The position numbers were made by a program, and so were the translations under genes. From the NCBI RefSeq assembly GCF_024346315.1, contig NZ_JAGQCS010000006.1, forward strand, positions 124,001-188,000: DNA of 64,000 nucleotides. The letters are read 5' to 3'. This stretch comes from Cyanobium sp. ATX 6F1. GTDB lineage: Bacteria; Cyanobacteriota; Cyanobacteriia; PCC-6307; Cyanobiaceae. The notes under the pieces are model-generated. The model was given only the letters and a program-made list of their open reading frames with translations, ran no database searches and was not told the origin of the DNA. Shown here in pieces: positions 23,659 to 31,436 of this stretch (the first letter of the stretch is position 1; each line of letters opens with the position of its first letter).

Positions 23659-24114
23659 TCATCGGCGTGGCTTCAGGAGCAGACCCCAGAAGCGATGGAA
23701 CGGATGCACCTCAGTGGTGGGTCGGCCCCCCTGCACCAGTTGATGCCCGTGGTTGACCCATTCAAACAGCCCTCCCTCGAGATTCACGGCCCTGCGAAAG
23801 CCCCGCTGCTGAAGCTCGTTCACCACGGCGGCGCTGCGCAACCCCACCGAACAGCAGACCACGATCGGCTGCTCCAGGCTTGCTTCCTTCGAGGGGGCGA
23901 GGCCCAGGAGCTCTCCCCCATCCGCGAGGAGTACCGCGCCTGGGAGGTGGCTGACATTGAATTCAGCAGCCGTGCGGGCGTCGAGAATCACCCAGTCGCC
24001 AGGCCGCTGAATCGCCAGTGCTCGTTGTAGCTCGTCAGAGCGAATCGAAGGAGCCGAGGGATAACGCAATCGGATCCACTGCTTGAGACAAAACCACACA
24101 AAACCGTTCATCAC
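23659..24114 (-). CDS. Single-domain rhodanese-like sulfurtransferase (151 aa)
   Basis: The rhodanese fold is seen in SIRSDELQRAL, WVILDARTAAEFNVSHLPGA (CH2A-like block) and the active-site loop CCSVGLRSA, with catalytic Cys and the usual Arg. After it comes LQQRGFRRAVNLEGGLFEW. A short hydrophobic N-terminus (MNGFVWFCLKQWIRLRYP) is unusual and might bind the membrane. It lies 64 bases upstream of the TIGR04283 glycosyltransferase on the same strand, so they may work together. Confidence 0.88.
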   Translation of the reverse strand: MMNGFVWFCLKQWIRLRYPSAPSIRSDELQRALAIQRPGDWVILDARTAAEFNVSHLPGAVLLADGGELLGLAPSKEASLEQPIVVCCSVGLRSAAVVNELQQRGFRRAVNLEGGLFEWVNHGHQLVQGGRPTTEVHPFHRFWGLLLKPRR

Positions 24115-24147
24115 CCAACGGTTTGGGCCTCAGGCCAACGATGTTGG

Positions 24148-24231
24148 CTATGAACCGGAGCTGAACAGAAATTGCAGCACCGCGAATCCCAGCAGACAGG
24201 TGGCGGCGAGCAAGGGGATGGTGTGCAGCAA
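24148..24231 (-). CDS. Candidate tiny membrane protein (27 aa)
   Basis: A TTG at 24231-24229 follows GGGAGG by eight bases on the minus strand. It opens 27 codons that form one hydrophobic span: LLAATCLLGFAVLQFLF, ending SSGS. The size is that of single-helix photosystem or cytochrome b6f subunits, but it matches none of those I know. A plain chance frame in GC-rich DNA cannot be excluded. It would be the first gene before the rhodanese gene. Confidence 0.3.
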   Translation of the reverse strand: MLHTIPLLAATCLLGFAVLQFLFSSGS

Positions 24232-24373
24232 GATTGGAACCTCCCGACTCTTCGATTGACCGACAATGCTTGCTCAACGGTGCCGTTGGCAGGCCGGATG
24301 TGGAGAACAACAAACACACTTGGTGATGAAGTTGTGTTGCAGGTGATGGGAGGAACCGCTCCTGCCGCCTTCA

Positions 24374-24817
24374 TCAAGCCACGAACCGCCGGTACAGCCA
24401 GCGCACGAAGCCACCCACCACCGGCACCGGTTCAAAGGTGGGACCAACGAAATCGAAATAGTCGCGATGCTCGACGATCTTGCCGCCCTCACCGATGCGG
24501 AGGCGGGTGGTGCCGGGATAGATGAACTCGATCCCCTTGATCTTCAGGCCCATCGTCCACTCCACGAAGGCCGTTTCGCCGCTGAGCGCCACGGCACCGG
24601 GGGCCAGGAAGACGTCATCGCAGCGGCGCATCAGTCCCTCCTGGGCAGCGATGTAGGCCTCGATGCCGCGCTTCTCCTGGGTTGGGTCCTGGAAATGGAC
24701 CGACTCGTCGTAGATGGCCCGCCATTGCTCCGCGCTGGGCCCCGGAGCCCCATAGGGCTTGGTGAACAGGGCCTTGAGCGTCGCCTCGGTGAGCGGCGGC
24801 GTGATAACAGCATTCAT
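24374..24817 (-). CDS. SnoaL/NTF2-like protein (147 aa)
   Basis: The start MNAVITPPLTEATLKALFTK at 24817 is used; longer frames to 24877 cross the end of the upstream Hlip gene. Motifs of the NTF2-like fold: YDESVHFQDPTQEKRG (active pocket region with His and Asp), AYIAAQEGLMRRCDDVFLAP, FVEWTMGLKIKGIEFIYPGT and IVEHRDYFDF. These small cone-shaped proteins are isomerases or ligand binders; the substrate is unknown. Position between Hlip and rhodanese genes suggests a stress or pigment role, but this is inference. Confidence 0.8.
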   Translation of the reverse strand: MNAVITPPLTEATLKALFTKPYGAPGPSAEQWRAIYDESVHFQDPTQEKRGIEAYIAAQEGLMRRCDDVFLAPGAVALSGETAFVEWTMGLKIKGIEFIYPGTTRLRIGEGGKIVEHRDYFDFVGPTFEPVPVVGGFVRWLYRRFVA

Positions 24818-24869
24818 GGCGGCAATCCCGCCAGGCCCAGAGCCCGTTGGACCCGGCCTGGAAATCGGA

Positions 24870-25139
24870 TCAGCCAAGTCCCAGGATGCTGCGGGTGAAG
24901 GCCTCGCCGCCTCGGGCGTATTCGGTGATCAGCAGGGCGATGAAGCCGAGCATGGCGAGGCGGCCGTTGAGCTTCTCGGCGCGTTCGTGAAAACCCCAGC
25001 CACGATCTGCACTCACCACTTCCATGCGCGGTTCGGTGGCGAAGGCATTGAGGCGACCGCCGTCCTCGGTGGTGACGGTGGCGCCCCGGATGGTGGCGCG
25101 ATCAAGGGCCGTGGGGGTTTTGGTGTCTTCTTGGTCCAT
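24870..25139 (-). CDS. High-light-inducible protein with N-terminal extension (89 aa)
   Basis: The C-terminal helix [20 protein letters not shown] carries the Hlip motif; ahead of it is an extension with [19 protein letters not shown]. The start MDQEDTKTP (25139) is chosen by comparison with its paralogue at 25800, which shares the extension almost unchanged. A GTG at 25223 would add 28 residues. The shared N-terminus, not found in the short Hlip at 20100, shows these two genes arose by local duplication. Confidence 0.85.
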   Translation of the reverse strand: MDQEDTKTPTALDRATIRGATVTTEDGGRLNAFATEPRMEVVSADRGWGFHERAEKLNGRLAMLGFIALLITEYARGGEAFTRSILGLG

Positions 25140-25563
25140 GGATTGATCGGTGCGAGCGATGAAGAAACCGTACCAGCCACGCCTGGGTTCGATCGAAGGT
25201 CGTTGGAACGATTCTTCATTCACACCTGTAGAGGCTGCTGGCCCGCCAGGGTTTTGCTTTCACCGTTGAATCAGCTCCGATCACCGCTCCAAGCTGACCA
25301 AGTCGCCAAAACCACGGGTGCCCACTGGTAAAAATCCTCACTTCGAGAGCTCACGGCAAGCAACTTGGCTGGAAGTGGTTGCCTAGGGCAGGAAGGGGAA
25401 GGGCTGCAAATCCTGATCAATCATCGATCAGATAATCAACGAGTTGAGCCTGCCCGCTGCTGTCAAAGTGAAGGATCTAGATATCCAGCCGAAAGATAAA
25501 GAGCCCCACCGACAGCTCAGTGATCTCTTGGGTGGCCGCTGACAGCCAGCCCCATCTCAGCGT
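25140..25563. other. Gene-free stretch upstream of the second Hlip gene
   Basis: No gene is convincing in these bases apart from a possible N-terminal extension of the Hlip frame (to 25223). The stretch must contain the Hlip promoter; TACAGG about 100 bases upstream of the chosen start is a weak -10 candidate. Unlike the surrounding backbone it is less GC-rich between 25,260 and 25,530. No clear hairpin with a T-run is seen. Confidence 0.4.
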
Positions 25564-25746
25564 TCAGGGGCGCTGGATTCCGAGCGCCTGCGCTCCGTAC
25601 ATCTCGCTGAACATGGCCTGAAGCTGCCAGGCCCTCAGCAGTGATTTGGCCACTTCGCGGAGGTCTTCGAGTTCGTTGCAGCTGTCGATCGCCCGTGAGT
25701 GAGCTTCAACCGCAAAGGCTCTGGTAAGGGAAAGGGAATCTTCCAT
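25564..25746 (-). CDS. Small conserved cyanobacterial protein (60 aa)
   Basis: An entirely helical small protein: SLTRAFAVEAHSRAIDSCNE, LREVAKSLLRAWQLQAMFSE, then a YGAQALGI tail. Its compact two-helix layout recalls small phycobilisome or photosystem-associated factors such as NblA, but the NblA signature is missing. It begins 54 bases after the Hlip gene at 25800 and likely shares its transcript, so high-light expression is probable. Confidence 0.65.
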   Translation of the reverse strand: MEDSLSLTRAFAVEAHSRAIDSCNELEDLREVAKSLLRAWQLQAMFSEMYGAQALGIQRP

Positions 25747-25799
25747 GGCGTTGGGCCGTGATTGGTTGATTGGTTGGTTTTGAACGTTGAGGAGAGGAT

Positions 25800-26084
25800 T
25801 CAGCCGAGGCCCAGCAGACCGCGGGTGAAGGCTTCGCCGCCCATGGCCAATTCAGTCGCCAGCAGGGCAATGAAGCCGAGCATGGCCATGCGGCCGTTGA
25901 GCTTCTCGGCGCGCTCGTGGAAGCCCCAGCCGCTCTCGGCACTCACCACTTCCATGCGGGGCTCGGTGGCGAAGGCGTTCAGGCGGCCGCCGTCTTCGGT
26001 GGTCACGGTGGCGCCGCGGATGGAGGCGCGATCAAGGGCGGTGGGGGCAGTCGAGGTGGGGGCAGTGGCGGTGGCTTGGGTCAT
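25800..26084 (-). CDS. High-light-inducible protein with N-terminal extension (94 aa)
   Basis: The Hlip helix [20 protein letters not shown] is followed by LATELAMGGEAFTRGLLGLG. The extension ([19 protein letters not shown], then RMEVVSAE) matches the gene at 24870 nearly residue for residue. The first 15 residues are a Thr/Ala/Pro run (MTQATATAPTSTAPT). A -10 TACAAT with the extended TGT lies 25 bases upstream. It leads a likely two-gene transcript with the 60-residue protein. Confidence 0.9.
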   Translation of the reverse strand: MTQATATAPTSTAPTALDRASIRGATVTTEDGGRLNAFATEPRMEVVSAESGWGFHERAEKLNGRMAMLGFIALLATELAMGGEAFTRGLLGLG

Positions 26085-26108
26085 GGGGGCCTTAGCTGAG
26101 ATGAGTGA

Positions 26109-26114
26109 ATTGTA
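26109..26114 (-). promoter_or_regulatory. Extended -10 promoter of the Hlip gene
   Basis: TGTTACAAT on the minus strand, with a weak TTGCAT 15 bases before the -10. Its place 25 bases from the ATG and the same hexamer at 20280-20285 support it. Confidence 0.55.
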
Positions 26115-26197
26115 ACAGATCATTGCGGAATGCAAACGCATGTGACGTCCAGGCCGCAGCCGGGCGGATCGGGCTGGCCTCGGGGCAGCCGAAGGAT

Positions 26198-27205
26198 TCA
26201 GTCGATGGCCTGCTGCTGAGCGAAGCCCTGCTCGGGTGCCAGGGCCAGCTGCTGGGCGCTGAGATCCCAGAGCTGACGGGCCAGTTGGTCTGAGCAGGCT
26301 TCGGCGCTGGGTTCACTGGCCTCGAAGCGCCGCCGGCCTGGGCCCAGCACCCGGTTGCTCCAGTACTGGAAGCCAATGGGTGCCGGCTCTGAGGCGGTGG
26401 CCAGACCGGCCAGCAGGGCGCCAGCCCTCTGGGGCGTTTCGGTGAGCCGCAACAGGTCGCGGGCGACCAGGGCGAACAGAGCCTGAGCCACGGGGTTCTG
26501 GCGGCGGCTGTAGCGGAAGAAGCCGCCATCACTGCGCGGGATCACCAGCCCCGGGCTCCAGGCGAGCACCGGCACGGGCGTGCCTTGCTCCCGCAGCCGC
26601 CGCTCCAGCTCCCGCGCCATCAGCAGGTTGCAAAGCTTGCTGTCTTTGTAGGCCTTCTCGGCATGGAAGCGGGCGCTGCCATCCAGCATCGGCGCCCCAG
26701 GCCCCTGGCGCAGCCCAGCCAGATCGCCCAGGCCGGCCGCTGGGCCCACCTTCCCCCCGGCGCTGCTGGGGTCATGCACTTCCGAGGCCGTGACCACCAG
26801 CCGCGGTGCCGTGCCCCGCAGCAGCAGGGGCAGCAGCCGCTGCAGCAGGGCCTGGTGGGCCAGGTGGTTCACCGCGATGGTGAGTTCAAACCCCTGGGCT
26901 GACCAGCGGGGCTCGGCCCCGCCGCTGTATTGCAGGCCGGCGTTGAGCACCAACGTGTCGATCGGTTCGCCTGCCGCCAGCAGGGATTCAGCGCAGCGCT
27001 CGAGGCTGCTCAGATCGGCCAGATCACAGACGGGGGTCTGGAGCTGGCCGCCCAGGCGCTGGCGCAGGCCCGTGGCGGCGGCGGCATTCCGGCAGGGCAG
27101 GGTGAGGCGGTGACCGGCCTGGAGCAGCAGGACCGCTGCCTCCAGGCCGATGCCGGAGCTGCCCCCGGTGAGCAGGATGTGCCGGGTGGCGCCGGCGTCG
27201 CTCAC
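26198..27205 (-). CDS. Short-chain dehydrogenase related to light-dependent protochlorophyllide reductase
   Basis: The 335-residue protein starts with GTG and has the NAD(P)H loop LLTGGSSGIGLEAA, the LNAGLQY motif and the active-site pair in AYKDSKLCNLLMARELERRL, which is the hallmark block of protochlorophyllide reductase (POR). Where POR has a conserved Cys (PGC), this protein has SPGLVIP, so the Cys is absent. The first strand (TLPCRNAAAA) also differs. It is therefore a POR-like SDR rather than POR itself. The GTG overlaps the stop of the P450 gene by four bases (GTGA), so the two are made together. Confidence 0.8.
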   Translation of the reverse strand: MSDAGATRHILLTGGSSGIGLEAAVLLLQAGHRLTLPCRNAAAATGLRQRLGGQLQTPVCDLADLSSLERCAESLLAAGEPIDTLVLNAGLQYSGGAEPRWSAQGFELTIAVNHLAHQALLQRLLPLLLRGTAPRLVVTASEVHDPSSAGGKVGPAAGLGDLAGLRQGPGAPMLDGSARFHAEKAYKDSKLCNLLMARELERRLREQGTPVPVLAWSPGLVIPRSDGGFFRYSRRQNPVAQALFALVARDLLRLTETPQRAGALLAGLATASEPAPIGFQYWSNRVLGPGRRRFEASEPSAEACSDQLARQLWDLSAQQLALAPEQGFAQQQAID

Positions 27206-28563
27206 GTCGCCCCCACGCGATCGGCAGCGCTGGCACGGCGCCGCGGGCGCACCAGAAGGCCCTGCTTCGGCGAAGGGCTGGGGATGAGGCTGAGCGTCAG
27301 GTCCTGATCCGGCTCCAGCGCCAAGCTCAGCTGTTTGAGCAGCCCCACCGCCAGCAGGCGGATCTCCAGCTCGGCCAGCGCCTTGCCCAGGCAGACCCGT
27401 TCACCACCTCCGTAGGGCAGCAGGGTGACGGTGCGCTCGCCGGCCAGGTGACGCTGGGGCCGGAACACCTCCAGATCCTCGCTGCCGCTTCCATCCCGGT
27501 GGCTGGCGGTGATGCTCACCTGCACCACCCGATCAGCCGGCACCAGCACACCCGCCAGGGCGATCGGATCCCGGGTGCGGCGGAAGAAGCCCCCCACCGG
27601 CGGGGTGAGCCGCATCACTTCTTTCACCACCGCATCGAGACGCGGGGCTCGGATCGCGTCGAAGGCGGTCACGGCCTCCCCTGGCGCTGGAGGCCAGGGC
27701 AAGCCGTCGAGTTCCTGCTGCAGCCAGGTCAGCTCGGCTGGATGTTGCAGCAGGCTTAGCAGCAGGCAGCTCAGGGAAGAGGCGGTGGTTTCGTAACCGG
27801 CGAACAGCAGCAGCAACAGCTGCTCGGCCACGTCGTCATCGCCCAGGGGAAGACCGGCTTCATCGAGGCCACCGGCCAGCAGATCGAGCCCGCCGGCGGC
27901 CAGGGGCGCTCCGGCGGCAGCGGCGCTCTGGGCCTTCTTAAGCACGGCGCCCAGGCGTCGCAGCAGCCGTTGGCGGGCCTGAAGCGCCCTGGCGTAAGGA
28001 CTGCCGGGCAGGGCGTAGGGGAGGGAAAAGAGGCCCTGGCACCAGGTTTCGAAATCCACGAACAGGGCCTCGCGATCGACGGGATCGAGCCCCAGCACCG
28101 TGCTGGCGATCACGCTGAAGGCGAAGCGTCTCAGTTTGGGCACCAGGGCCACGGGCGATGCGCCGCCGAGCAGCTCCCCGCTGAGCGCATCGACCAGCGC
28201 CACGATCGCCGGGCTGTAGCGCTTGAGTGCAGAGGAAGCGAACAGCTGGCCCACCACCCGACGACGGGCCTTGTGATCGACGCCGTTGCGGTTGGCCAGC
28301 GACAGGGGCCCCAGCAGCTTGCGCACACTGTCCGGCCACCAGCCCTCGACGGCATCGCCCTGGGCGAATAGGTCGTTGATCGCCTTCTCCCCCCGGATGA
28401 ACACGGTGCGCTGCCCCAGAAGGGTGGTGCCGTACACATCGCCGTAGCGCTCGAAGCGGGAGCGGGCGAAATCCGGATCACGAAGGAAGGAGAGGGTTTC
28501 GAGCACGCCGCTCACAGCTGGCGTGATCGGCAAGGGCTGAATGGTGGCGGGATCGGGGGGCAA
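27202..28563 (-). CDS. Cytochrome P450 (453 aa)
   Basis: All P450 signatures are visible: the I-helix FAGYETTASSLSCLLLSLLQ, the ExxR motif EVMRL, and the haem loop LPYGGGERVCLGKALAELEI with Cys391. The start is set at TTG 28563-28561 (MPPDPATIQPLPI) with GGAG eight bases upstream; a longer frame to 28719 would run across the divergent gene. There is no membrane anchor, so it is soluble as in bacterial class enzymes. Substrate is unknown; cyanobacterial P450s of this look (CYP110/CYP120-like) act on fatty acids or retinoids. Coupling with the POR-like SDR suggests one oxidation pathway. Confidence 0.92.
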   Translation of the reverse strand: MPPDPATIQPLPITPAVSGVLETLSFLRDPDFARSRFERYGDVYGTTLLGQRTVFIRGEKAINDLFAQGDAVEGWWPDSVRKLLGPLSLANRNGVDHKARRRVVGQLFASSALKRYSPAIVALVDALSGELLGGASPVALVPKLRRFAFSVIASTVLGLDPVDREALFVDFETWCQGLFSLPYALPGSPYARALQARQRLLRRLGAVLKKAQSAAAAGAPLAAGGLDLLAGGLDEAGLPLGDDDVAEQLLLLLFAGYETTASSLSCLLLSLLQHPAELTWLQQELDGLPWPPAPGEAVTAFDAIRAPRLDAVVKEVMRLTPPVGGFFRRTRDPIALAGVLVPADRVVQVSITASHRDGSGSEDLEVFRPQRHLAGERTVTLLPYGGGERVCLGKALAELEIRLLAVGLLKQLSLALEPDQDLTLSLIPSPSPKQGLLVRPRRRASAADRVGAT

Positions 28564-28631
28564 CCAGGGTTCTCCAGGGTGATCTCCAGGCTGTCGGATC
28601 GCCGCCGCCACCGCGCCAGCATGGACGCACC

Positions 28632-29447
28632 ATGACCGCCGCGATCCCCGTGTCCACCCCAGAGTCCAATACGGAGTCCACCGGCGAGTCCACCACAGGT
28701 CCTGCTGGCGCCGGGGCAAGGCCGATGGCAGCCGCTGCGCTGCTTGAGCGGCTGGCGGAGGTGGAGGGGATGGGAAAGGGCCGCCGCCGGCTGGTGGTGC
28801 TGCTGAGCCAGCTGGGGGATTTCGACAGCCTCGAATACGCCCAGGCCCTTGCGCCTGTGCTGCCGCAGCTGGAGGCTGCCGGCATCAACGTGCTGGCGAT
28901 CGGCATCGGCGACGAGCAAGGCCGTCAGCGCTTCTGCGCGTTCACCGGCTTTCCGCTCGAACGACTCCTGGTGGATCCCGACCCCCACCTGCATCGGGCC
29001 CTGGGGCTCTACGGGGGATTGCAGCAAATCGGCGGGCCTTGGCCGAATCTGTTGTTGATGTGCGCCGGCATCGGCTCCCCCGGCACCCTGGCCGAGGTGC
29101 TGCGCGGTTACACCGGCGATCGCAGCGCGCCCCAGCGCATCGGCGACGACGAGACGATCCAGGCGGGCCCCCTGCCGCCGATCAAGGGCTCCTTTTTTGC
29201 GAAGGCCGGCGGTACGGGGTTCCAGCGCCCGTTTGAGCTGGCCACGGTGCGGCTGCGCAACATGGCCGAAGTGCTGGGCCACTGGCGCACCTATGTGCCC
29301 CGCGACGACTTCCTCACCCAACGGGGCGGCACCTTCCTGCTGGAGGCCGACGACACCGTGCTCTTCTGCCACCTCGACCGTGGCATCCTCGGCTTCTCAC
29401 CAACCATGGCCAGGCCGCTGAGCTTCCTGGATCCGTTCCTTGGCTGA
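28632..29447 (+). CDS. Peroxiredoxin-like (AhpC/TSA-related) protein (271 aa)
   Basis: After a low-complexity Ser/Thr-rich N-terminus (about 30 residues), the thioredoxin-like fold starts with [20 protein letters not shown]. The usual peroxidatic Cys position (after the first strand) is replaced by QLGDFDSLE, while a Cys follows later in [16 protein letters not shown]. It belongs to the peroxiredoxin-like families found in cyanobacteria and plants next to redox genes. The C-terminal half has [13 protein letters not shown] and [20 protein letters not shown]. It is divergent from the P450 gene, with about 68 bases between the starts. Confidence 0.75.
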   Translation: MTAAIPVSTPESNTESTGESTTGPAGAGARPMAAAALLERLAEVEGMGKGRRRLVVLLSQLGDFDSLEYAQALAPVLPQLEAAGINVLAIGIGDEQGRQRFCAFTGFPLERLLVDPDPHLHRALGLYGGLQQIGGPWPNLLLMCAGIGSPGTLAEVLRGYTGDRSAPQRIGDDETIQAGPLPPIKGSFFAKAGGTGFQRPFELATVRLRNMAEVLGHWRTYVPRDDFLTQRGGTFLLEADDTVLFCHLDRGILGFSPTMARPLSFLDPFLG

Positions 29448-29520
29448 TTGCTGTGCCAGGCACGCCCCGGGCAGACCAGCTGCGGCAGGACAGCGGCTGG
29501 AGAATGTCTCTCTTTCGCTG

Positions 29521-29694
29521 ATGGCCCATCACGCCGATCGCCCCACCAAGGTCTGCCCGGTCTGCGGGAGACCCTTCCAGTGGCGCAAGAAGTGGAAGGA
29601 CGTCTGGGACCAGGTGCGCTACTGCTCAGATCGCTGCCGCAACAACCGCAATCGATCAACGCAGCCGGACGTGCCCAACGATCAACAATCCTGA
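29521..29694 (+). CDS. DUF2256 small zinc-ribbon protein (57 aa)
   Basis: The motif [20 protein letters not shown] followed by [12 protein letters not shown] matches DUF2256: two Cys pairs forming a zinc ribbon with the conserved Trp-Arg-Lys-Lys-Trp. The start is set at ATG 29521. Function unknown; these proteins are common in cyanobacteria and proteobacteria, often near photolyase or radical enzymes. Confidence 0.85.
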   Translation: MAHHADRPTKVCPVCGRPFQWRKKWKDVWDQVRYCSDRCRNNRNRSTQPDVPNDQQS

Positions 29695-29785
29695 GCAGCA
29701 GGCATGCATGACGCGCCGCCGGGTGTTCAAATGGTATTAATTAATCCAGTCAGAGGTTGAATGAGCGGAGTAATTGGTTGATTTA

Positions 29786-30085
29786 TCAGTAGTTATCGCC
29801 GTATTTGATGTCTGTGGTGGCATTCATGAGTTCAACCGTGGTTTGATAGCCCTGCGCCACCGTAAGTTCGTGCTGAGCTGCGATATCCTGAAGCGCTTCA
29901 AAGTCAAATTTGGGGGCTGTAATCCAGCTGAAACCCTTGCCGAAGGTGTTGTCTGGATTCACCACATACCAGTGGCAGGCCGTGTCGGGCACGGAGACGG
30001 AGCACTTGGTCCAGTCGTTGTCCCATTGGGGAACCTGCACGAAGGTCAGCGCCGCAAAGAGAAAGCCGAACAGGGCTCTGAACAT
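29786..30085 (-). CDS. Putative secreted or membrane-anchored protein (99 aa)
   Basis: From the start MFRALFGFLFAALTFVQVPQ at 30085 there is a hydrophobic signal or anchor of about 18 residues. The rest has two Cys (KCSVSVPDTACHWYVV) that could form a disulfide in the periplasm or lumen. A frame start at 30121 exists but the shorter form gives a standard signal. The gene and its flanks are less GC-rich than the backbone. No family is recognised. Confidence 0.55.
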   Translation of the reverse strand: MFRALFGFLFAALTFVQVPQWDNDWTKCSVSVPDTACHWYVVNPDNTFGKGFSWITAPKFDFEALQDIAAQHELTVAQGYQTTVELMNATTDIKYGDNY

Positions 30086-30208
30086 GGTTGCTTTAAATAT
30101 GTTTACAATCCTAGCATCCATCTTGATTTCGGCCCACTTCGTCAGCGCACTTCATCAGGGCAGACGCGGCGGACCCTGGGCCGTTCCCCCGTTCCCGCTT
30201 CTCTACCG

Positions 30209-30391
30209 TCAGTCAGAGGGCGGCGGCTCTTTTGACCAGATGCGCTCCAGCGACTTGAGGAACTCCCCATTACTCATGGGTCGGGCCAGGTCCCGTTTCC
30301 GCAGAATGCTGCCGATCCACCAGATCTGAAGACCCCCAAAGGCCAGGGCTACCAGAGCCAGTTGCCCATAGCCCCAGTTCAGCGGCTCCAT
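30209..30391 (-). CDS. Small membrane protein (60 aa), second of a tandem pair
   Basis: A single span (YGQLALVALAFGGLQIWWIG) is followed by a basic stretch ILRKRDLARP and the tail FLKSLERIWSKEPPPSD. The ATG at 30391-30389 overlaps the upstream stop (TGATG). Its tail resembles that of the upstream gene (FRATLDRNWAKGRP), which suggests a tandem duplication. Function unknown. Confidence 0.6.
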   Translation of the reverse strand: MEPLNWGYGQLALVALAFGGLQIWWIGSILRKRDLARPMSNGEFLKSLERIWSKEPPPSD

Positions 30392-30567
30392 CACGCCGCC
30401 GGGCGCCCCTTCGCCCAGTTCCGATCCAGGGTCGCTCTGAACCGCTCAACACGCAGGGCTGCGTCGTCAGAACGCCTCTGCAATGTCCAATAGACCCGCC
30501 AGACCTTCATGCCCACGGCCCCAGCGAAGACGGCCCAGGGCACAAGAATCAGCAGGGGATGCTCCAT
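30391..30567 (-). CDS. Small membrane protein (58 aa), first of a tandem pair
   Basis: ATG at 30567-30565. The product has one span (LLILVPWAVFAGAVGMKVW), a basic turn (TLQRRSDD) and the tail VERFRATLDRNWAKGRPAA. Both the overlap with the next start and the similarity of the two products support it as a real gene. No family is recognised; the two may form a small membrane complex. Confidence 0.55.
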   Translation of the reverse strand: MEHPLLILVPWAVFAGAVGMKVWRVYWTLQRRSDDAALRVERFRATLDRNWAKGRPAA

Positions 30568-30577
30568 CCCACCATTC

Positions 30578-31258
30578 TCACCCGGGGCCAGCCGGCCCTG
30601 AGGCCGCTGGCAGGTGGCCGGTCTTCACCCAGATCGTGCAGCCCGCCTCACTCCAGGGCCGGTGCTGGCTGCCGTGGGGATTGCGCAGCCAGCTGCCCGC
30701 TCCGTAGCTGCCGTGCTCGTCAGAGAAAACACCCTCCAGCACCAGGATCTCCTCGCCGCCGGGATGGCCGTGGGGATGAAACACCGTGCCAGGCGCCCAG
30801 CGCACCAGGGCCACGTGCTCAGTGCCAAAGGCCGACAGCGGCATCACCTCAAGGCCCGCCACCAGCCCCGGCACCCAGGGGGCCATGCGCGTATCGATCT
30901 CGAAGCCTTGCTGATCGGCTGGGTGCATCTGCTGCAGCTTCACCAGGATCGTGCAGCCCTGCTCGCTGAACGGAGCATGGCCTGAGCCGACTGGGTGGCG
31001 CAGGTAGGTGCCGGCCGGGTAATCGCCCGCCTCGTCGGAGAAGATGCCCTCCAGCACCAGGATCTCCTCACCGCCGCCATGGCTGTGGCGCTCAAAACGG
31101 CTGCCGGGTGCATAGCGCACGATCGAGGTGGCCCGGGCCAGCTCGCCGCCGATGCGATCGAGCATCCGCCGCTCCACCCCCGCCATCGGCGAGGGCGTCC
31201 AGGGCAGAGCCGTGGTGTCGAGCACCACCCGCTGGGCGAAATCGGCGTGGACATCCAT
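30578..31258 (-). CDS. Double-cupin protein, ChrR-type (226 aa)
   Basis: Two cupin domains repeat the same pattern: FERHSHGGGEEILVLEGIFS (about residues 55-75) and FHPHGHPGGEEILVLEGVFS (about 155-175). Each carries His-x-His and Glu metal ligands. Each ends with a similar HPVGSGHAPFSEQGCTI or NPHGSQHRPWSEAGCTI block. This is the ChrR_cupin fold, the metal-binding part of the anti-sigma factor ChrR, here without the anti-sigma domain. It may be an enzyme or a singlet-oxygen sensor module; no partner sigma factor is adjacent. The start MDVHADFAQR is used rather than an upstream frame. Confidence 0.85.
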   Translation of the reverse strand: MDVHADFAQRVVLDTTALPWTPSPMAGVERRMLDRIGGELARATSIVRYAPGSRFERHSHGGGEEILVLEGIFSDEAGDYPAGTYLRHPVGSGHAPFSEQGCTILVKLQQMHPADQQGFEIDTRMAPWVPGLVAGLEVMPLSAFGTEHVALVRWAPGTVFHPHGHPGGEEILVLEGVFSDEHGSYGAGSWLRNPHGSQHRPWSEAGCTIWVKTGHLPAASGPAGPG

Positions 31259-31384
31259 GGTCTTGATTCTGCTGGTCTGCCCGGAGCCTCTGAGCCTGCT
31301 GGCTGGGGTCACGCCGGGGAGCCTTCGGCCCGGCTGGGCTGATGACCCCCGTGGAGCGGCTCGATGGGAGGGGTCCGAGCCCAC

Positions 31385-31418
31385 AAAAAACCGGACCCCT
31401 GCGACCAGGGACCCGGTT
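31385..31418 (-). terminator. Terminator after tRNA-Ala
   Basis: On the minus strand AACCGGGTCCCTG pairs with CAGGGGTCCGGTT (two mismatches), followed by a T-run (31390-31385). It is 19 bases behind the tRNA. Confidence 0.75.
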
Positions 31419-31436
31419 GAATGGGATCGAAATCAA

